From positions 2,294,001 to 2,358,000 of the forward strand of contig OZ241366.1 in the NCBI GenBank assembly GCA_965199905.1: a stretch of 64,000 nt of DNA, written 5' to 3'. The notes beneath the pieces were generated by a model. That model saw nothing but the letters and a program-made list of their open reading frames with translations. It was not told the origin of the DNA and made no database searches. This stretch comes from Ilyomonas sp965199905. GTDB lineage: Bacteria > Bacteroidota > Bacteroidia > Chitinophagales > Chitinophagaceae. The translations under genes and the position numbers were made by a program. Positions 17,234-23,960 of this stretch are shown piece after piece (positions within the stretch are counted from its first letter, which is position 1; every line of letters starts with the position of its first letter).

Positions 17234-18001
17234 TTATCTCAGATGAAATGTTGATAATAGTACAAATCGGTCGTTTTTGTTCTTAAATAAATCTTTCGGA
17301 ACGACGCCGGAAAATTTTTTTATTTGTTTTATGAAGTGATTTTGGTCTGAAAAATCAAGCTGAGGAAAAAGTTTCCCTTGTGTAATATGCTCTAACGATG
17401 CTCTAAACCTCAAAATGCTACAATATACCTTAAGCGAAAGTCCGAAGTGCTGATTGAAATAACGATTGATTTGTCTGCTGCTCCAAAAAACTTTTTCAGA
17501 AAGTTCTTTCACCGTCATTGATCCTTTTGAGATACAAATAAGCTCAAAAAGTCTTTGTTTCCTGTTGTCAATTTCTTTGGGTAGAAGTTGTTTTATTCTT
17601 TGTGATGCCTTACTACAAAATGCATTAAAATCACTCAAGTCATCGGCATTAAAGTTCCAAAAATCATTTGGTAAGCCTTTTCCTTTGTTTAGTATATCTG
17701 CAACAGAGAAATTTAAAATATATTCAATAGCCAACAATTTGAAACTGATGGCGAATATTATTGTTTTAGGCGCTATAATAATCTGGTCAGGTTGTGTGCT
17801 TAATCCTAACAGAGAAATAGTAAACGACTTTGACGGAGATTGTGTCAGCAATAAATCAATCATTCCGTCCGGTAGTGCAATGGTTTCTTTATTGCTGTCC
17901 GATTGGTTTTGTAAAAGCCAAAAACTTTCTACATAGCCTGCCAGCCATTTGTCAGGTTTGATAATTTGGTAATGTAAATCATTGTCCATTGTTTCTGTCA
18001 A
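17234..18001 (-). CDS. AraC-family transcriptional regulator (cassette gene)
   Basis: 255 residues. The N-terminal sensor-like region resembles the DUF6597-type AraC N-terminus (WLAGYVESFWLLQNQSDSNKETIALPDGMIDLLLTQ). The C-terminal helix-turn-helix pair is MTVKELSEKVFWSSRQINRYFNQHFGLSLKVY and DFSDQNHFIKQIKKFSGVVPKDL. Start is at 18001, with ATG 17989 as an alternative. It probably regulates the ABM gene just downstream. A regulator and enzyme sharing one cassette is unusual, because most integron cassettes hold a single gene. Confidence 0.88.
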   Translation of the reverse strand: MTETMDNDLHYQIIKPDKWLAGYVESFWLLQNQSDSNKETIALPDGMIDLLLTQSPSKSFTISLLGLSTQPDQIIIAPKTIIFAISFKLLAIEYILNFSVADILNKGKGLPNDFWNFNADDLSDFNAFCSKASQRIKQLLPKEIDNRKQRLFELICISKGSMTVKELSEKVFWSSRQINRYFNQHFGLSLKVYCSILRFRASLEHITQGKLFPQLDFSDQNHFIKQIKKFSGVVPKDLFKNKNDRFVLLSTFHLR

Positions 18002-18022
18002 TGAATAGGGTGCTGTTTAAAT

Positions 18023-18167
18023 GACCGCTAACGGTTCAGGGCTTGCTGCCGGAGCGGCATTTCATGTTGCGTCAGCCCAAAATAGCTAAAAAAGCCAAGT
18101 AGATAATCTGTTGATGATTGGCTTCCGTCAAGCCGCTATGGCAGCAAACCATCTGTTGTACGCAGCC
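18023..18167. repeat. attC-like hairpin H8
   Basis: About 145 bp. The left arm GGGCTTGCTGCCGGAGCGGC pairs with the right arm GCCGCTATGGCAGCAAACC with only a few mismatches. The cores are CGCTAAC (left) and GTTGTACGC (right). The right end complements GCATGACGCACAAC at the left of H9, across the parDE unit. Confidence 0.8.
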
Positions 18168-18173
18168 AAATTT

Positions 18174-18473
18174 CTAGTCATTCAGTCGATTTTCAATATC
18201 CATTCGTTGATGTAAAACTCTGATAATTTCGATTTCACTTTGTTTCTCTATAAAGCGATAGAAAATTAAGTGAGATTTTACTTTAGAACAACGATAATTC
18301 TTTCTGACATGATTAAAGTCTTTACCGGACATCGGATTATCGGTCAAATACTCAATTTCGTCAAAAATCAGGTTCACATATCTGTCGGCTTGCTCTAATG
18401 ACCAATTTTTAAAAGTGTAAAGCCAAATACTCTCAATATCTTCAGATGCTTTAACACTGATTTTATACTTCAT
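18174..18473 (-). CDS. ParE/RelE-superfamily toxin
   Basis: 99-residue type II toxin: KISVKASEDIESIWLYTFKNWSLEQADRYVNLIFDEIEYL (two N-terminal helices), NPMSGKDFNHVRKNYRCSKVKSHLIFYRF (beta-sheet core) and the C-terminal strand IEIIRVLHQRMDIENRL. Both strand-and-helix order and length fit ParE, which poisons DNA gyrase. It overlaps the preceding antitoxin gene by 11 bp. It forms a cassette between H8 and H9 and may stabilise the array by addiction. Confidence 0.92.
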   Translation of the reverse strand: MKYKISVKASEDIESIWLYTFKNWSLEQADRYVNLIFDEIEYLTDNPMSGKDFNHVRKNYRCSKVKSHLIFYRFIEKQSEIEIIRVLHQRMDIENRLND

Positions 18474-18717
18474 TATTTACATATTTGTCATGAAGATTTT
18501 TGATAAATTTTTTACGGTCAAATTTTTGAACAAATCCTGATTTTTCACCTTTCATAAGTTCTTTGATTAGTTCACCTTTTTGCTTTTCTTCTTGTTCGAA
18601 AAGTCGCAGAGCGGCTCTTACAACTTCACTTGCGGAAGAGAAGCGTCCACTTTGAATCTGATTATTAATGAACTTGTCGAAATAGTCACCTAAAAGAATT
18701 GAAGTATTTTTAGCCAT
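18463..18717 (-). CDS. ParD-like ribbon-helix-helix antitoxin
   Basis: 84 residues: MAKNTSILLGDYFDKFINNQIQSGRFSSASEVVRAALRLFEQEE is a classic ParD ribbon-helix-helix (SILL strand, GRFSSASEVVRAALRLFE helices). The charged C-terminal tail should bind the toxin. Translationally coupled to the toxin by overlap. Such antitoxins normally repress their own promoter, so this cassette probably carries its own promoter just upstream (about 18720-18780). Confidence 0.92.
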   Translation of the reverse strand: MAKNTSILLGDYFDKFINNQIQSGRFSSASEVVRAALRLFEQEEKQKGELIKELMKGEKSGFVQKFDRKKFIKNLHDKYVNNEV

Positions 18718-18789
18718 TGCCTTTAAAAGTTTCAGTCAAAAATACCAATACTTGGTATAACTTCAAAATTGAAAACTGTCGCCATAGCA

Positions 18790-18995
18790 TGACGCACAAC
18801 GACCAAGGCTTTGTGTTCGGCACGACGGACATAGTCCGTCGGCATGAACTGCAGCCCAGTAAAGAACCGAAGATACAAACAACCACTGATGCTCAATAGC
18901 GTTCTGTCGGGCTGACAACCGAAGCCCAACAAAGAACTGAAGTTGCTGTTGAGTTGTGTCAGCCGTGCTGACACAAAACCCCATGTTATGTGCAG
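18790..18995. repeat. attC-like hairpin H9
   Basis: About 206 bp. The left arm GACGCACAACGACCAAGGC pairs imperfectly with the right arm ending CATGTTATGTGCAG. It contains GTTGTGTCAG/CTGACACAAA and an inner GACGGACATAGTCCGTC hairpin. The left end GACGCACAAC complements the far end of the parDE unit. Confidence 0.65.
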
Positions 18996-19124
18996 ACCTG
19001 ATTTTATCACCCGGAACGTGCCTGCCAAAAGATACACCCGAAGAAAGAGCTTTGCCATCGCAGCCACTTGTTTAGATGTGTCAACTCCAAACCACTACAA
19101 AAGAAAATGACAAACCGTAGTTTG
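18996..19124. other. Gene-less cassette remnant interrupted by the IS
   Basis: Sequence between hairpin H9 and IS copy 2 with no credible open frame. It probably is what is left of a cassette whose gene was lost on IS insertion, since the unit should run to H10. Confidence 0.45.
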
Positions 19125-19306
19125 TGTCTTACCCTGAAATAGGTTGCCCATTTTTTGGTTAAAAATATGGAAACTCTTTTTCAATTTTTAAAAGAAAGAT
19201 TGGTTTTGGAAAGAGCGGAAGTTTTTTAAGCTCCCGCATTCTTTCTTTTAAAAATCCTGCTTGTTCGCTGAGGTTTCCAATTGCCAGCCACGCAGGAAAA
19301 AAATCT

Positions 19307-20206
19307 TTAAACACCGCATTGCCAATGTTGTTCTTTAGTTAACTTACTGTTCTTTTTTTTGTACTCTTTATATTGATGTTGCTGATGTGTATGCGCAAAG
19401 TCAGGCGTCTGCATTTCAAGCGAACAATGTCTTCTTTCATTATTATAAATCTCCACTGCCTGTTTCAACATCTTGTTTGCAATATCAACTGAAGGAATGG
19501 TTTTGATTAATCCGAATTCATATTTCAATATTCCGTTGATGCGTTCGGCAACAGCGTTTTCGTAAGGGTCATATTTTTCTGTAGTACTTAAAATCATGCC
19601 GTTGCTTTCAGCAAACTCACTGTAATCAGGGCAGCAATACTGAATGCCTCTGTCGCTGTGATGAATGATGCTTCCCCGGTTATGCTCGCAGTTGTTGACC
19701 GCCATTGTTAAGGCATCTTTCACCAGGGTAGTTTTCATGTTATCATCCAGCCTGTAACCCATTACTTTTTTTGAATACAGGTCAGTAACCAAAGCAACAT
19801 ATACGTAGCCATCCTGCAGTTTTACATAAGTAATATCGTTTACAAAAACCTGCTCAGAACCAGTGGGGATAAGGGTTTTAATAAGATTGGGCGATTTGTA
19901 AAAAAAGTGTTTTGAATCGGTAGTAATAAAGCATCGCTTTGTTTTTGGCACCAATAAGCGGTGATGCCCGGCAAACTTTAAAAAAGCATCTCTGCCCATT
20001 TTTATACCTGAATTTTTAAGGTCATCTTTAATATCGGGATGCAGTTTTTTTGTTCCATAGCGCGGCATTTTCCTGCGTATAGGTTCAATTATTTTTTTAA
20101 TCGTTTCTGCCTGCATTTCTTTTTGTTTAGTGGTTCTGATTCTTTTGTAATAAGCCTGTTTGGAAATCCCGAAGCATTCATACAGCCATTTTATTTTGTA
20201 AGGCTT
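19307..20206 (-). CDS. IS3-family transposase OrfB, copy 2
   Basis: Same protein as the OrfB of copy 1, residue for residue in the translated part: DDE residues in VNDITYV, HHSDRGIQY and NAVAERING. It is read by -1 frameshift from OrfA at the A-run 20205-20211. ATG at 20116 gives the shorter 269-residue form. Intact and presumably active recently, given the lack of divergence between copies. Confidence 0.92.
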   Translation of the reverse strand, partial: KPYKIKWLYECFGISKQAYYKRIRTTKQKEMQAETIKKIIEPIRRKMPRYGTKKLHPDIKDDLKNSGIKMGRDAFLKFAGHHRLLVPKTKRCFITTDSKHFFYKSPNLIKTLIPTGSEQVFVNDITYVKLQDGYVYVALVTDLYSKKVMGYRLDDNMKTTLVKDALTMAVNNCEHNRGSIIHHSDRGIQYCCPDYSEFAESNGMILSTTEKYDPYENAVAERINGILKYEFGLIKTIPSVDIANKMLKQAVEIYNNERRHCSLEMQTPDFAHTHQQHQYKEYKKKNSKLTKEQHWQCGV

Positions 20207-20577
20207 TTTTTCTTTCGCTGTATCTCGTTTACTAATGCATCGGGTAATAACTTTTTTGAAAGTTCTTCTCCTGTTGTTTTTTCAAAATCAATAATAATGT
20301 CCTGCTGAAGTTCTTTGATGAACTCCGGTTCTTGAATGCGCTCTTTCAATTCTTTTATCTCATCATTTTTGCTCATGCTTTTTTTTGTTTGCTCAAAGGA
20401 AGATAATTTCAGCATCCGGTAAGCAATGGTGCTTCTTGAAATGTTGTATTTCTTAGAAGCATAGTTTGCAGAAATAAGCCCATTGCTGATCTCGTCAATG
20501 ACAGAAAGTTTGAAGTCGAAGCTGACTTGCCTGCCGTTTCTTTTTTTCGGCAGGGCTTGCTTTTCCTGTGTGTTCAT
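20191..20577 (-). CDS. IS3-family transposase OrfA, copy 2
   Basis: 128 residues, the same as OrfA of copy 1: helix-turn-helix followed by a leucine-zipper-like C-terminus, ending in the KKKSLTK slippage region. Provides IS-end recognition as part of the OrfAB fusion. Confidence 0.9.
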   Translation of the reverse strand: MNTQEKQALPKKRNGRQVSFDFKLSVIDEISNGLISANYASKKYNISRSTIAYRMLKLSSFEQTKKSMSKNDEIKELKERIQEPEFIKELQQDIIIDFEKTTGEELSKKLLPDALVNEIQRKKKSLTK

Positions 20578-20640
20578 GTTGACCGATGTTTGTTGAATTT
20601 TTGGTCAACCTATTTTAGGACAAGGCAGGCTGTCACAGGT

Positions 20641-20846
20641 TGCCTAAAACTTTTTGGGTATTGCCGAAGTGCAGGGAATTCATTGCTCGTCTGCCCGGTA
20701 TAAATACCTAATTGAAATTATGTAGTTGAAGTTATGAACTAAAGCTGAAAATTGAACGTCGAGCCCGAACTGCTGTTGATGCTTCCACATAGCTGATGTT
20801 ACATTTTCCAGCCCTGCTTTTGCAAATACTTTTGTTGGCTGCAGTA
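20641..20846. repeat. attC-like hairpin H10
   Basis: About 206 bp. Its central part is nearly the same as H12 (AACTAAAGCTGAAAATTGAA, then CGTCGAGCC, and AGCTGATGTTACATT). The left arm GTATTGCCGAAGTGCAGGG pairs with the right arm CCCTGCTTTTGCAAATAC. The right core GTTGGCTGCAGTAC complements the far end of the next unit (GTATTGCAGGTAAC at 21397-21410). The left end lies against the IS and its AAC core is degraded. Confidence 0.75.
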
Positions 20847-20854
20847 CTGGTTAA

Positions 20855-21368
20855 TTAAATTGGTCTAAATAACTCGTCATGATTTTCTGTCTTATGACCA
20901 ATCATATAGTTTACCGGAACTCGAGTAAAACCATCAATTGGAAATACAGCTCCAAAATATCCAGTCGAACTATCGTTTAAGGTTTCTAATCCCCACAATT
21001 CGCCTTCGGTTGAAAACCCTTTTCCCATTTTAATATTAGCTTTTCCTGCACCGTCTTTGACACTATAAGTATTGTTCAAATCTTTAAGTAAAAAAGGTTT
21101 TAATAATCCATAGCCCGAACTTTGATAATTCGCCGGAGCATCATTTGGTCCACAACCTAAAATTTGTCCAGTGCTAAAAGTATAAAACTCGTTTAGCTTT
21201 TGCATATTCCATCTCCAATCCATTAATAGTAGGGATGTTAGAAATAATAGTAGCCTTATCAACAATTTTCTGTTTTTCAATGAATGAAAAAGTCTCGAAA
21301 AGATTGACCTTGATTGCAGTTCGTCTTAATTCAATTTCTTTTTGCGATATTTTATCTGCATCTGTCAC
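20855..21368 (-). pseudogene. Frameshifted hypothetical gene
   Basis: Two overlapping leftward frames look like one gene. The first (from GTG 21368) reads TDADKISQKEIELRRTAIKVNLFETFSFIEKQ...LEMEYAK. The second continues LNEFYTFSTGQILGCGPNDA to FRPI at 20855. The switch needs a +1 shift near 21195, at the AAAA in ATGCAAAAGC, consistent with one inserted base. Reconstructed length is about 170 residues. I do not recognise the family. The alternative N-terminus in the second frame (MKNRKLLIRLLLFL...) is an out-of-frame shadow of the first. The start also lies within 30 bp of hairpin H11. Confidence 0.6.
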
Positions 21369-21397
21369 AGGAATAATTTTGGGGATTGCACGATGTA

Positions 21398-21542
21398 TTG
21401 CAGGTAACGCCCGCCGGCTTTGCGTTTGTGGCGGACATTTTTATTCGTCAGCCGAATAACTTACTAAAGATAATTAGAATTACAAATGTTGAAGTGAGAT
21501 TTGTCAGCCAGCATAGCAGAAAACCTCTTGTTGTGCGTTCGC
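21398..21542. repeat. attC-like hairpin H11 (arms mismatched)
   Basis: About 145 bp. The right half (GTCAGCCAGCATAGCAGAAA) and centre (CTTACTAAAGATAATTAGAA) are nearly the same as H13, but the left arm (GGCTTTGCGTTTGTGGCGG) pairs poorly with its own right arm. It therefore looks chimeric. Cores: GGTAAC left, GTTGTGCG right. The right end complements GACGCACAAC at the left of H12. Confidence 0.7.
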
Positions 21543-21543
21543 C

Positions 21544-21933
21544 TTATTCTACAATATTTAGGTTGTCGATTCGGTTAAAGTGCTTTTTGTTCAAAGTCGC
21601 AAATGGCAGATTGTTAGCAATTGCTGTTGCTGCTATAAACAAATCAGCCGTCTCAATAAGTTTACGTTTTCGTTTCAGTTCTCTGTTTACGTCAACTGCT
21701 ACTTTAGCAACTACTTTATCAAAAGGTAAAATTTCTATCTTTTGAAGAAAACTGTCCCAAAAACCTACCTGTCCCAGCAAAGCGCCAGTATAAATTTCGT
21801 ACTCTGTAACAGCAGAAATGCAATAAGTATATTCTTGTCGTACTAAGGAAAGTAAAACCGAATTACTCTTGTCTGTCTTACGAAACAAGTCAATAAGAAT
21901 AGATGTATCAACCAAAATTATTTTGTCCGCCAT
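21544..21933 (-). CDS. PIN-domain ribonuclease toxin, VapC type (second module)
   Basis: 129 residues: MADKIILVDTSILIDLFR (first Asp), ISAVTEYEIYTG (conserved Glu), ETADLFIAATAIANNLPFATLNKKHF (third acidic residue and the C-terminal N/H-rich motif). A complete PIN domain of normal length, unrelated at sequence level to the PIN gene at 7512. It overlaps the upstream antitoxin gene by 16 bp, and its stop is 2 bp from the H11 core. Confidence 0.92.
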   Translation of the reverse strand: MADKIILVDTSILIDLFRKTDKSNSVLLSLVRQEYTYCISAVTEYEIYTGALLGQVGFWDSFLQKIEILPFDKVVAKVAVDVNRELKRKRKLIETADLFIAATAIANNLPFATLNKKHFNRIDNLNIVE

Positions 21934-22145
21934 TGATTGAGAGCTTTTCTGGTCTTAGCAATCTCATCAAATTGCTTTTTTGTAAATGTTGGAGCCGTCA
22001 GCAGAAAAGCTTCCATGTCAGAAACTTCTTTATCAGCTACTTTTTCGCTGTCAACTTCCTGCTTAAGCTTTGTCCATTGCGTCGCCGGTAGCCGCTTAGC
22101 TAACTGAACCAACTGGTCAAATCTTATGTCTATCTGTAATTGCAT
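21918..22145 (-). CDS. Antitoxin of the second PIN module
   Basis: 75 residues (MQLQIDIRFDQLVQLAKRLPATQWTKLKQEV...FTKKQFDEIAKTRKALNQWRTK), all helical and charged. Similar short proteins are found upstream of PIN toxins in Bacteroidota. The 16-bp overlap with the toxin gene and antitoxin-first order support the role. No classical DNA-binding motif is obvious. Confidence 0.8.
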   Translation of the reverse strand: MQLQIDIRFDQLVQLAKRLPATQWTKLKQEVDSEKVADKEVSDMEAFLLTAPTFTKKQFDEIAKTRKALNQWRTK

Positions 22146-22191
22146 AAGTCAAATTTAATGAGTTTTGTCCACCCAGCAAATAGTAAGGAAG

Positions 22192-22396
22192 GTGACGCAC
22201 AACGTTGAAGCATTTGTGAAGGCAGGGGATTCATTGCTCGTCCAGCCAGATACAAATGCCCATTTGAAAATATATTGTTGAAGTTAAGAACTAAAGCTGA
22301 AAATTGAACGTCGAGCCAGAACCGCTGCTGCTACTTGCACATAGCTGATGTTACATTGTCAAGCCCTGCTTTTGCGAATACTTTTGTTAGCGGTTC
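22192..22396. repeat. attC-like hairpin H12
   Basis: About 205 bp, closely related to H10 in its centre. The left core CGCACAAC does not match its own right core GTTAGCGG, but each matches the other end of its neighbouring unit: CGCACAAC pairs with GTTGTGCG of H11, and GTTAGCGG pairs with CCGCTAAC of H13. This is what cassette exchange at G|TT would produce. Confidence 0.8.
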
Positions 22397-22404
22397 GTTG
22401 TTCT

Positions 22405-22755
22405 TTATTCGCTGGCACTTGGTCTAATTTGGTCAGCAAGGTTTTTTGGTGCTACTTCACAATATGCTGTTGTCAATGCGTCCATAAATAAGTCTTTATG
22501 CACTTTGTTCATTTCAATTAGTGTCCAACCTTGTTCGCCCCATTTATTGTCAACAGGGAAAATGATTGTCTTATCGGCAGATGAAAAAACATCTTGGTCA
22601 ATTTCCGATAATTTAATACAAGCTCTTTTCTTTATGCCGTCATAGGTCGCAAAAATTCTCTTTTTCACTCTGAAAGAAGTTTTTTCAAAGTGAGGTTCTT
22701 CTGCCGCCTCTGGAAACGAAAGTGCCAATTTTCTGAAAGCGTCTATTGATACCAT
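22405..22755 (-). CDS. MmcQ/YjbR family protein
   Basis: 116 residues: MVSIDAFRKLALSFPEAAEEPHFEKTSFRVKKRIFATY and the C-terminal WTLIEMNKVHKDLFMDALTTAYCEVAPK are the MmcQ/YjbR (DUF419, CyaY-like fold) signature. The family is thought to bind DNA, but no reaction is known. It is the second gene of a two-gene cassette, 8 bp after the DUF4440-like gene, and such proteins are common cargo in mobile cassettes (inference). Confidence 0.9.
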   Translation of the reverse strand: MVSIDAFRKLALSFPEAAEEPHFEKTSFRVKKRIFATYDGIKKRACIKLSEIDQDVFSSADKTIIFPVDNKWGEQGWTLIEMNKVHKDLFMDALTTAYCEVAPKNLADQIRPSASE

Positions 22756-22763
22756 TTGTCAGA

Positions 22764-23141
22764 CTATTTTTTTACTGGTGTCAAATGTGTCAATACACAA
22801 AGCCACTTATCATTTTCCTTCTTATAAACGTCTGTAATCCATTCGTCCGCTTCCAAAGGTTGTCCTTGCCATGTTCCAGTATTTTGTCCACGACCAGTTA
22901 CTAATGCGATGTCGCCATATACTTTAACTCTCAAAATTTCCTTCGTCATTGTTGAATGAGAAAGTAATCCTTGTTCAAGAACTTTAAAAAATCCTTCTTG
23001 TGGAATTATTCCACCTTGACTGTCTACAAGAACCCAGTCGCTTGTTATACATTTTTTGATTTCGTCAACGCTGTTAGAAATTACAGCTACATTGAAGTTG
23101 TCTTCAATTAGTTGAAACTGCTTTTTTAATTCTTCTTCCAT
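22764..23141 (-). CDS. NTF2-like/SnoaL-like protein (DUF4440 type)
   Basis: 125 residues with no signal, so cytosolic: LKKQFQLIEDNFNVAVISNSVDEIKKCITSDWVLVDSQGG starts the cone fold, and ALVTGRGQNTGTWQGQPLEADEWITDVYKKENDKWLCVLTHLTPV is the C-terminal sheet typical of DUF4440. A ligand-binding or isomerase-type role is usual, and the substrate is unknown. First gene in its cassette, next to hairpin H13. Confidence 0.85.
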   Translation of the reverse strand: MEEELKKQFQLIEDNFNVAVISNSVDEIKKCITSDWVLVDSQGGIIPQEGFFKVLEQGLLSHSTMTKEILRVKVYGDIALVTGRGQNTGTWQGQPLEADEWITDVYKKENDKWLCVLTHLTPVKK

Positions 23142-23171
23142 ATTTTTCTATGTCTGTGATGTCTGCTTACA

Positions 23172-23314
23172 ATGACCGCTAACGCCCAACGGCTTTCTGC
23201 TGTGCTGGCATTAGCATTCCGTCAGCCGAATATCTTACTAAAGATAAATAGAAAAACAAATGTTGAATGAGATTCGTCAGCCAGCATAGCAGAAAGCCTT
23301 TTGTTAGCAGCATT
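23172..23314. repeat. attC-like hairpin H13 (best-formed)
   Basis: About 143 bp. The left arm GGCTTTCTGCTGTGCTGGC pairs with the right arm GCCAGCATAGCAGAAAGCC with one or two mismatches. The outer cores are CGCTAAC and GTTAGCAG, so the structure is closed at both ends. The right end GTTAGCAGCATTAC is mirrored by TAATTGCTGCTTAC near 23824, the start of the first cassette. Confidence 0.85.
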
Positions 23315-23344
23315 ACTTAATTCCGTTTGTTGTGTCCCCAAAGA

Positions 23345-23794
23345 TTATTGTCTATTCAAGTATTTGTCAATCCATTTTAAACTGTCAGGCTGTGTCACTC
23401 TGAAGTCTTTGTAGTCCTTCTCTCTTAAAAGAAGATTATTGTTAGACGGAAAGTCGGAATTATAAACAACGGGAATTGTCTTGCCAACAAAGCGCTTATA
23501 CAAATCTGATAAATCAAAGTACACAGTCCCTAAACTTTCTTTTCCTTTATATTTTGTCTCTTTAGCTATAAATGAATATTCCATGTAATAATAAGTCCCT
23601 TTACTTCTTACTACATAGCAATCTTCTACAATTGCTTTGTCAAGAATATGCTTTGTTTTAAGCTGTTTATCCTGAAAAATTATGAAAGCAAACAAGATAA
23701 ATAAAGCAACTGCCATTTTCTTCTTCCCTGTAGCATTATCATTGTCTGTAAATAATTTATTGCCTACTAGCCTTACTTTTATTTTGTCTGACAT
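23345..23794 (-). CDS. Hypothetical membrane-anchored protein (first cassette)
   Basis: 149 residues with one predicted membrane segment (about 27-40, MAVALFILFAFIIF) after a charged N-terminus, and a soluble C-terminal domain (VVRSKGTYYYMEYSFIAKETKYKGKESLGTVYF...GKTIPVVYNSDFPSNN). This resembles small proteins with a surface beta-domain anchored in the inner membrane. I do not recognise the family. It is the first cassette gene after the candidate Pc-like promoter, so it should be the best expressed of the array. Confidence 0.75.
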   Translation of the reverse strand: MSDKIKVRLVGNKLFTDNDNATGKKKMAVALFILFAFIIFQDKQLKTKHILDKAIVEDCYVVRSKGTYYYMEYSFIAKETKYKGKESLGTVYFDLSDLYKRFVGKTIPVVYNSDFPSNNNLLLREKDYKDFRVTQPDSLKWIDKYLNRQ

Positions 23795-23822
23795 TTAGCA
23801 CATTGTAATTGATGGTTGTCTA

Positions 23823-23836
23823 ATTGCTGCTTACAT
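23823..23836. other. attI-like core at cassette-array start
   Basis: TAATTGCTGCTTAC is the inverse complement, with a few differences, of GTTAGCAGCATTAC at the outer end of H13. It bounds the first cassette on the side facing the recombinase remnant. No hairpin accompanies it. A single core without the palindrome is what an integron attI site would show. Leftward it reads GTAAGCAGC, i.e. GTT degraded to GTA. Confidence 0.45.
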
Positions 23837-23871
23837 TAATTATACGAAAGTTTCCTCCCGTATTTTCCTGC

Positions 23872-23901
23872 CAAAAATATATATTTCGCTTTCATTTTCA
23901 A
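23872..23901 (-). promoter_or_regulatory. Candidate cassette promoter (Pc-like), reading into the array
   Basis: On the minus strand TTG (23901-23899), 19 bp, TATTTTTG (23879-23872). This fits the Bacteroidota TTG-N19-TAnnTTTG promoter consensus. It lies between the recombinase remnant and the first cassette and points leftwards through all cassette genes, the position of Pc in integrons. Confidence 0.5.
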
Positions 23902-23960
23902 TCCAAAGCACTTTCGTTTTTCATGTTTCTGAATTTCATACAGCGTTTCAAGTGTGGGAA

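Larger units (their letters stand above)
19125..20627 (-). mobile_element. IS3-family insertion sequence, copy 2
   Basis: 1503 bp, in the same orientation as copy 1 and exactly 3964 bp from it. No sequence difference was noticed. Same terminal inverted repeats, OrfA and OrfB. No 3-bp target duplication is evident in the immediate flanks. Together the copies enclose H7, the ABM/AraC unit, H8, the parDE unit and H9 (about 2.5 kb). Confidence 0.92.

Noticed and set aside
18732..19067. Leftward ORFs inside hairpin H9
   Set aside because: They are translated palindrome sequence with no protein-like features.
6775..23836. CRISPR array
   Set aside because: Repeats are long, imperfect and palindromic with genes between them, without short identical direct repeats or cas genes.
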